Source: Rodentolepis nana (Eukaryota; Platyhelminthes; Cestoda; Cyclophyllidea; Hymenolepididae). Taken from it: DNA of 26,547 nucleotides. The position numbers and the translations under genes are program-made. The notes under the pieces are model-generated. The model was not told the DNA's origin. It saw nothing but the letters and a program-made list of their open reading frames with translations, and did not search any database. Location of the stretch: positions 3,270-29,816 of the forward strand of contig UZAE01012910.1 in assembly GCA_900617975.1 (NCBI GenBank), in the 5' to 3' direction. Below are positions 19,890-26,547 of this stretch, piece after piece; within the stretch, counting starts at the first letter, position 1, and the number at the start of each line of letters is the position of its first letter.

Positions 19890-19925
19890 GGCAAAAAAGT
19901 CTATCACTCGGCATTTTGACTTCTA
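19889..19925 (+). repeat. SINE-like 36-nt unit upstream of the LINE
   Basis: TACGGCAAAAAAGTCTATCA and the following CTCGGCATTTTGACTTCT match the 36-nt unit repeated in SINE copy A. It lies between the endonuclease fragment and the LINE ORF, so it may be part of the LINE 5' UTR or a SINE fragment. Confidence 0.7.
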
Positions 19926-19967
19926 TTTATTATGATTAGCTTAAAAAAAGGCTATAAGAGAAGTTGA

Positions 19968-20429
19968 CCTCGTCAGGGCGAATCACAACGTCTTCAGATC
20001 CTCCAGTGGAATGCTGGAGGGATGTCTCCGGACAAAAAGATCCAAGTACAGAAAACCCGACAAACCTATGATGTAGAAATTTTCACAATTATGGAAGCTA
20101 ATATTTCGGATGACAAACTGAAGTACTACCAATTCCCAGGTTACACCCTATACAATCTACCAAAATACCGGCAAGTTGCAAGTGGAATTCTAACTGGAGT
20201 TAAAGAAGGCCTCACCTCACACTACGATCTAATCAAGAGTATGGGCTCGACACAAGACAAATGTGAAATAACCAGATTAAATGTTTGGAAATGTCAAAAC
20301 CACTTCAAGGTATATGCAGTCTATAATCCACCCCAGAATAGCCCCAACTTTGACTTTCTGAACATCTCACACAAAACTGTAGTATTAGGAGACTTCATCG
20401 CTCATTCCATCAGATGGAATGACGTTTGA
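19968..20429 (+). pseudogene. LINE endonuclease domain (APE type), partial
   Basis: The frame is open from 19968; the first ATG is at 20022. It starts LQILQWNAGGM, which is the APE endonuclease N-terminus with its Asn, then IFTIMEANI with the metal-binding Glu, ASGILTGVKEG, VYNPPQNSPNF and VLGDFIAHSIRW. The usual GDFNAH has become GDFIAH, so a catalytic Asn is replaced by Ile. The frame then ends because the deletion joins it out of phase to the RT C-terminus. In an intact element this domain nicks the target DNA for reverse transcription. It is probably inactive here. Confidence 0.85.
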
Positions 20430-20922
20430 CACAAAGCTAACGAGGAAAAGTCACATTGCTAAAATAGCAGAACGAGTCTCCAATAGACTGAATGTACTGA
20501 AGCGTCTTGCTGGTAGCGTATGGGGCTGTGCACGCTCAACTCTCAACACCACTTACAAGATGTTTATTCAGCCAATAATGTTGTATTGCTGTGAGCCACT
20601 CATTACAGCCACAGAGGTGACTCTCAAACCACTCGAGAAGACACACAACCAAGCATTACGACTAATTACTGGAGGGATAAAATCAACACCCATTGATGCA
20701 ATGCTCCTATTTACAGGAAGCACCACAATATGTTCCCTTATCAAAGAAAAGGCCTTGATCCTGGACGAGAAGCTACTGCGCATTCCCATGGATAAGTTCT
20801 TCAGCACCTATGAGAATAGACCAAGACACCTGAAAACGCAATCTGGTCTAATACAGAAAGCCATAGAACTGAAGAAAGCATTACAAATCGATGACAAACC
20901 AAAAGGCTCTCTCTTCCCATGA
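20419..20922 (+). pseudogene. LINE reverse transcriptase C-terminal part
   Basis: Reads TFDTKLTRKSHIAKIAERV, then LNVLKRLAGSVWGC, YKMFIQPIMLYCCEPLITA and EKTHNQALRLITGGIKSTPI. This is the standard region after the RT palm in RNase H-bearing LINEs. The preceding GVTFD motif marks the point where the internal deletion re-enters the RT. It ends at 20922, where the frame shifts to the RNase H part; the two frames overlap by four bases (ATGA). Confidence 0.88.
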
Positions 20923-21338
20923 ACCCATTAGCAGACACTGATCTAGTGTATTGCACCCAACTGCTCGACTTCTTCAGGAAATCAAACACCCCTCCAGAGC
21001 AAATGCGCTCACTGGCCCTAGAGACAATCAATGTCAACTATCCAGCAAATCAATGGCTCCAAGTCTTCACTGATGGATCATACATAGAAAACCAGGCAAA
21101 CATTGGTGCAGATGTCTTTCCTGAACTCTTCTCTTTCTACGCAGCAGCGGAACACAATAGATCCGCTTTCGAAGGAGAAATAGAGATCATTAGGATAGCA
21201 CTATGCCAATTATGTTGCCTGGATACGAAATTCACCAAAGCGGTGATACTTTCGGACTCACAGTCAGCAATAAACTCAATTGGAACCAGAGAGCCACCCA
21301 AAACAGCTGAGATAAAGGAATGTAGAAAAGTCTATCAN
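20919..21338 (+). pseudogene. LINE RNase H domain, interrupted
   Basis: RNase H type I, which removes RNA from the RNA-DNA hybrid. Catalytic acids visible, counted from the ATG at 20919: Asp52 in FTDGS, Glu87 in EGEIEII, Asp113 in LSDSQSAI. The frame breaks at an N at 21338. Compared with the copy at 26229, 68 nt are missing there, including most of QWIPVHCGIKG with the conserved His. Because the break coincides with an N, it may be an assembly gap and not a true deletion. Confidence 0.88.
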
Positions 21339-21713
21339 ATGAGCTTGCTGACACACTTGCTAAGAAGAGGACAACGATTTTGCAATGCATGGACCAGCCA
21401 ACGTCTTTCCACACAATGAAGACCTTGATCAGGAGAGAATTCAAGACCTCAAGGTGCAACGAACTTAAGGCTCGAACAAAGGAGAAACAGTGGACAGTGG
21501 CACTCTCCGACATAGCCGACTGGCCAAGAATCGAAGCCGTTGCTGAGTTTAGACTACGTATCGAACACAATTGCCTGGCAAAACATCTTCACAGGTTAAG
21601 AGTATACACTCAACCCACATGCTCTCTATGTAACCTACAGGAGGAAATGGAGAAGACCCACCTGATTCGGTGTCCAGCCCTAAAGACAAGGACAGAAATC
21701 CAGAGATACTAGG
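21339..21713 (+). pseudogene. LINE RNase H end and C-terminal CCHC motif
   Basis: The frame resumes with ELADTLAKKRTTILQ and continues through KTLIRREFKTSRCNELKART and IEAVAEFRLRIEHNCLAKHL to CSLCNLQEEMEKTHLIRC, a C-x2-C-x9-H-x3-C zinc-binding motif typical of this LINE group. It stops at RY-TAG. The copies at 16712 and the natural reading continue as WKARRQLMN and end at TATTAA, so the TAG is a premature stop that removes about ten residues. Confidence 0.88.
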
Positions 21714-21778
21714 AAGCAAGAAGACAGCTAATGAACGGCTATTAATTAACTGTTTTAAATGTACCCCCACCCTTGGGG

Positions 21779-21850
21779 GAAGCTGAAGTCAAAGTTTAAG
21801 GACTAATGATAAATATCATAAAGCCTGAAATTTGAAATAAATAAATTAAT
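21779..21850 (+). other. LINE 3' end shared with the SINE
   Basis: GGAAGCTGAAGTCAAAG, then GACTAATGATAAATATCATA, then GCCTGAAATTTGAAATAAAT. About four in five positions match the last 70 nt of the SINE sense strand. ATGATA-AA-TATCAT can form a 6-bp hairpin. In known LINE/SINE pairs such a structure is the binding site for the LINE reverse transcriptase. Confidence 0.85.
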
Positions 21851-21921
21851 TTGTACCCTGGTTCAATCAACTTTAGATCAGAGCATCCATAAATCAAATT
21901 TGATGAAGGCAATATGACATT

Positions 21922-22254
21922 TTTATTATTATTGTTATTATTATTATTGTGTCAAATGGCAGGCGTTTTGATTGTTATCATTAGGCCTTTAGTTGACTTC
22001 AGTCTTCACAGAGGGGAAGGAACATAAAAGTGTAAAAAATTCAAGAGGGGGGAGGGGGGAACAGAAGAGTGTATCAAAGACGAAGGTAGATAAGGTGGAA
22101 AAAAGGTGGGATGCATACTGTGGAAGTGGTGGAATATGACATACAGTGGGGTCATGGTAGTTTGAAGTCAACTTCCAGGTAATAGACTTTTTTGCAGTAT
22201 GAGTATACGTTGCCCATGGTGCACCACGTGGATTTAAGTCTATCGCACACCCCA
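21922..22254 (-). mobile_element. SINE copy G
   Basis: 333 bp, sense on the minus strand, with a perfect 12-bp target-site duplication CAATATGACATT (21910-21921 and 22255-22266). The tail is expanded and changed to a TTA/TTG-type run. It lies about 70 bp downstream of the LINE 3' end. Confidence 0.92.
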
Positions 22255-22266
22255 CAATATGACATT

Positions 22267-23306
22267 AATTGCGATAATAAGTCCAAACGTGTGTGAAATT
22301 GATATGATATAAGACTGTTTAAAATCAATCAACGAATTTAAAAACAGAAATAAATTACAAAGTGTAATTGATTCTAACTCTGTCAACCAATAAACGTTTA
22401 CTATATTCCAAACAATAATTAATAATTAATTATTTGAGTTATACATTCTTACCGTAGAATGGAAGATGTCAAAGTACATGATATCTTAAAATTCAAAAAC
22501 GCTGTTTTCCATTTTATGAAAGCAAAAGACTAATCTCAAACAAGATCAGACGGAAAGAAAATTATTGAGTAATGATTTTCTGCCTTTTTAATTGAATATT
22601 ACGTAATTGCATTAGTTTTTATTACAATAATGCTCCAAGAAGAGTTTTAGTGAAATAAAACAAGGTTGTAGCTGCCACAAAGCCACTGAATCATCGTTCT
22701 TCTTTTCATTATTTAGCAAGTAGGCTTTGTTGTAGCATGACCTAAAGTTCATGACTGCCATAGCTGATTGACCGACATTAGATGGCAGAAAATAAAAATT
22801 TTCGTTAAATATTATTTTTATTTTTAGCATACTTTAACTTCCAAGAAAAGACAAGATTTACATAACTTTGAAGTGTATAAATGAAGTTTTGGCTTTTGAA
22901 AGTCTGCTTTTCGACAACAACAAATAGGCCACATGGGAGCAAAAGTATTTCCATTAGATAAATGGACCCAAAACGAGAGAGAGAAGGCGCAAACCTGTAA
23001 GGCGAGTAATTAAGGTTTATTGGCTTGGGAGCTGTTACACGCCCAAGTTTTTATGATCCGTCGAATGGGCTATTTTGTTTAATAGAAACCAAAGCTTTGA
23101 TCGTTGTAATTATCTTCTTGCGTTTGCCACGCAGAAACCTCTTCAGTTGTCTTTAAATGGCTAATATATAATAATATATAGTTGACTAATTTTCTTGAAA
23201 ATGTTATTATTCTTTTAAATGATAAAAGTCTAATATGTAAAATACACCAGATTTAATTTTACTTAATGCTATCTGCCTAGTATCTTCGCTTAAATCACCC
23301 CTTGAC
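22267..23306. other. Gene-poor AT-rich region
   Basis: About 1 kb with no supported gene. A 72-codon minus frame at 22612-22830 has no family features. Confidence 0.4.
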
Positions 23307-23318
23307 ACTGACTACGTA

Positions 23319-23632
23319 TTTATTTATATCAAATGGCAGGCGTTTTGATGGTTATCATTAGCCCTTTCGTTGACTTCAGGCTTCACAGAGAGGAAAGAAC
23401 ACTAAAGTGAAAAAAGTCGATGAGGGGGGGGGGACAGAAGAATGTTTCAAAGACGAAGGTAGAAAAAGTAGAAAAAGGTGAGGTGAGTACTTTGGAAGTA
23501 GTCGAATATGACATACAATGGGGTGATGGTAGTTTGAAGTAAGAAATCAACTGCCGGTTTATAGACTTTTTTGCCGTATGAGAATACGTTGCTCAGGGTG
23601 CACCACGTAGAGGTAAGTCTATTGCACACCCC
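23319..23632 (-). mobile_element. SINE copy H
   Basis: 314 bp, sense on the minus strand. The target-site duplication is 12 bp with one mismatch (23307-23318 and 23633-23644, ACTGAC[T/A]ACGTA). The G-rich internal segment has grown to G10 at 23424-23433. The antisense GAGGTAAGT donor-like motif is intact. Confidence 0.92.
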
Positions 23633-23644
23633 ACTGACAACGTA

Positions 23645-26228
23645 TAACCAGCCATTTTACTCACATTCACACTCGAGAATTAGCATTTAAACATTAAATT
23701 GTGTGCAGTTTTCTTTAAAAAATTAATTTAAATGTTAAATACCTGGTAACGCTTCTTTCTAAACGTAGGCTATATCAACAAGCACCACTTTAATACCGGT
23801 TGAAGAGAACACTAGACGCCACCTGTTAAAAGACTTGTTGAAATTATTTATCCACTGAAAAGGCGTTGAATATGGTGGGGTTAATTCCTTCCTACCTGCA
23901 ACAGTTTTAATGTTAATCACGCGTAAAATTTTATAGAGTCTCGCCACAATATTCAGCTATTGCATGAAATAATAAAGATTAATAACAAATAAAATCTACA
24001 TGTCTAGTGGTCCAATTATCAACTATTTACACTTTTGTAAAATTGTTAAAACGTGTTAAAATCAAGAAGACTTGCCGGAGATGACGCAGTGACAATGTAC
24101 AGTTTTGTTAAAATCCGCGCATATTATTAAGGACGAAGTTGTGATCCCATGAGAGGCTTCCAAAATTTATAACAAAAAACATGCAAAAATAACGTATAGT
24201 TACTAAAATGAATGAGTTATGGGAATGGAGTAGATGAATTACTTCAAAATGTTAATTTGGCCATTGTCTAGTTATTTGGAAAAGAATTAGCCCTTGTATG
24301 GCGTGACCAGCTAAGGAAACCTCCCCAAAAAATGCTTTTAGTGTTTCGTTTTCAATGCTTGCTACACAAAAACACCCATTAAACTGCATTGGCAACAAAA
24401 ACTGACAAAATCTAATCAATATTCAGGATTCATGTAATTAATGTAATAGCGTTATTTCAATTATTAATATCAAGGCTAAACTATTAAATATTTACCATTT
24501 CATGCCCTTAAACAGGCTTAAGTTAATTTTAAACGTTTATGCATAAATAAGAATGCAGGGATGGTGATGTTTAGCTGATAATCACCATTAATTAAGAAAG
24601 CAATTTGATTGAAGAAGTGAAATTATAGAAAACAGTAAGAGAATATCTTACATTTTGAAAATTTTATTGGACTTACCTAAATTATGCTTTCTAGTTTATA
24701 AATATTGAGAACTTATAAGTAATGGCTTCTATTGTATACCCTTGATTCAAAATTTAGTATTATTCATTTCAGGAAACACAAAAAAGTTGAGAATAGATAT
24801 CAGAAAGTCACCCCGAATTCAAATCCATCCTTGTGGAAATTTCAAAAAAAGAGATATAAACAATAGCGTATGTCCTATTTTGAACTCATTTTAACCAACA
24901 CTTGCACATATTTTGGCTTGCGAGGAAAAGGGGAAGGGGTATTCCCTAACTTCAAGGATACAAAGCCGGTACCTTATTCCGTAAACTATTATCCCACAAT
25001 TTTAAATCAGCTGTGCGACTAATATATCAAATGTAAGTTGTCCCAGTTAAAGGATAATTAAATACAGAGATGTGATTGCTTAAACAATTCTCGCTTTCTC
25101 TCCCGGCTTTGGAACTTGAAAAAATGCAGGTAATAGACTAAGCCTAATCTGCAAACAGAAAAGCGTTTGGTTGCAGGCCTGCTTTCTTTGATCTCAATGG
25201 GAATGGTTAAGCACTACCCCCGAAACAACATGAAATGCAGCAGTAAACAGTAATTTATGATGAATAGTTGGCCCATTATGGCTTCTGTGGTGATTCAACG
25301 CAATTTCGCCGCCTTATATGAGGCGTTTCGAGCTTTGCTCATGGACACGGCCGTAAAATACAGGGTTTTAAAACAGAAATTAAAATATGATATATTTTTT
25401 CTGTGCAAATGGGATTTTCATTTTGGTTTAGTGCTTACTCTGCAATTTCATTAATTTTTTTATATTACGGGAGATAAATTTTATCAGATTAATTATAAAA
25501 TATACATTTATCACAAATCTTATTTAGTCCAAATTGGTGAAAACAAACGGAAAAAATTTATATGCATATATAATTGCTAATAAGTGAACTATTTTTTTAT
25601 TAAAATGATGTAGCAGTTAAATATAATTTTGTATTGTCATAAGCGCTATTACTTTGAATTCAGTTGTTTGAATAAAAGGATTCTTTGTTTCCCTATAAAC
25701 TTAATTTTGTCCATCCGGTGTTAATCACAATATCTATTCAGCTAAATATTTATGTGTGACTACTTCATTTTATCAAATAATAAAAAGAACAATAAAATAT
25801 TCAAGCTATATGAAACTAAGTTGTATTAATTTAAGTTTAAAATGTTATAATAGGATTAACGCAACTGAAGGAATAAAAAGTCAGATTTTTCAAAAAACAG
25901 CTATATCACTACATATGGAAAGTTTTAAAGAAATTTCCGCGATTAACTTTTAGAAAATAGCCTTCCTGCCTCTGTGATGGAACATCCATTTGCTATATAA
26001 AACAGTTGAGCATTAATTCTTCTAATTTGCCCCATCATCACATAAAAATGATGTATTACATTAACTGTAGTATTAAAATGACAAAAATAGGATATGTCCA
26101 GTTAGCGCTTTGGAAGAGCAATTAATATCTATTATGTTATAAATTAAGTAATAAATGTAAAATCAAAAGCACTTCTGATTAGAAACAATATGGAAATTTT
26201 TGTTTTATTGGGGTTAGTGCTTTCATTT
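23645..26228. other. Gene-poor AT-rich region
   Basis: About 2.6 kb without a supported gene or SINE. A small GC-richer island at about 25268-25365 carries an open frame (MASVVIQRNFAALYEAF and onward) ending near a possible donor; it has no recognised family. The rest is very AT-rich, and its frames are probably chance. Confidence 0.4.
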
Positions 26229-26547
26229 GATAAAACGAATGTAGAAAACTCTATCAGCTGCTGAGAGAGAAAAACGAAACAGTGGTCCTACAATGGATTC
26301 CTGTTCACTGTGGCATTAAAGGCAATGAGCTTGCTGACACACTTGCTAAGAAGAGGACAACGATTTTGCAATGCATGGACCAGCCAACGTCTTTCCACAC
26401 AATGAAGACCTTGATCAGGAGAGAATTCAAGACCTCAAGGTGCAACGAACTTAAGGCTCGAACAAAGGAGAAACAGTGGACAGTGGCACTCTCCGATATG
26501 GCCGATTGGCCAAGAATCGAAGCCGTTGCTGAGTTTAGACTACGTAT
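26229..26547 (+). mobile_element. Third LINE copy, 5' truncated, runs off the window
   Basis: Similarity to the LINE at 21315 and onward starts at about GATAAA (26229) and continues to the last base. Nearly all positions match the longer copy, but here the segment missing at 21338 is present. It is the best guide to the RNase H end of the family. Confidence 0.92.
26234..26547 (+). CDS. LINE RNase H C-terminal part, open to window end
   Basis: The frame is uninterrupted but lacks an ATG because the element is 5' truncated. It reads ECRKLYQLLREKNETVVLQW, then IPVHCGIKGNELADTLAKK with the RNase H His and final Asp, then KTLIRREFKTSRCNELKART and IEAVAEFRLR at the edge. It is the tail of the LINE ORF and not a gene on its own. 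Without the N-terminal domains it cannot be functional, but the intact frame suggests recent insertion. Confidence 0.85.

Larger units (their letters stand above)
19926..21850 (+). mobile_element. Internally deleted LINE (RNase H-bearing, jockey/I/R1-like)
   Basis: A non-LTR retrotransposon relic about 1.9 kb long. In order it holds the N-terminal endonuclease, the C-terminal end of the reverse transcriptase (thumb and connection, no catalytic core), RNase H, a CCHC motif, a 3' UTR and a GAAATAAATAAATTAA tail. The RT palm, with its FADD-type motif, is absent because of a deletion at about 20415-20425. There are also frame changes near 20920 and at the N at 21338, and a premature stop near the end. 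RNase H together with a TAAA-like tail suggests the I/R1/LOA group; the RT end resembles arthropod elements annotated as jockey. The 5' boundary is not certain. Confidence 0.9.

Noticed and set aside
20568..21037. Minus strand frames of 78-79 codons within the LINE
   Set aside because: Shadows of the RT C-terminus, which is clearly coded on the + strand.

Overview
The window looks like a piece of a compact, AT-rich invertebrate genome, most likely a flatworm. The evidence is a spliced protease gene whose first four introns are only 31-47 nt long while later ones reach about 1 kb. That 5'-short, 3'-long gradient is described for flatworms such as schistosomes. There is no bacterial-style gene packing, no ribosome binding site and no operon. 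The species assignment is an inference.

Layout. 1-861: left edge and an expanded SINE copy (265-847). 862-1060: a possible exon of an unknown + strand gene. 1664-2408: two possible exons of an unknown minus strand gene. 2680-7659: a complete 11-exon gene for a secreted or lysosomal S28 serine peptidase, closest to dipeptidyl peptidase 2/7 (DPP7). It encodes 480 residues with the triad Ser151, Asp412, His437. 7660-16700: mostly non-coding DNA holding four short interspersed elements (SINEs) and long G homopolymers. 16712-17156: a 3' fragment of a LINE. 19790-21850: a decayed, internally deleted LINE with endonuclease, RT C-terminus, RNase H and a C-terminal CCHC motif. 21922-23632: two more SINEs. 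23645-26228: AT-rich DNA without a gene. 26229-26547: a third LINE copy with an intact RNase H end, cut by the window edge.

The most informative system is a LINE/SINE pair. Nine copies of one SINE family are present, and most have 9-16 bp target-site duplications. The last ~70 nt of the SINE match the 3' end of the LINE, including a small hairpin followed by a (TAAA)n-like tail. One SINE copy has paired changes that keep the hairpin stem. This points to a SINE mobilised by the LINE's reverse transcriptase through a shared 3' recognition structure. One copy lacks exactly this tail yet still has a target-site duplication, and it carries two internal tandem arrays. Read antisense, the SINE carries a splice acceptor-like end and a GAG|GTAAGT donor-like end, so it can look like an exon.

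All positions, splice sites and alignments were read by eye. No database search, folding program or splice predictor was run.
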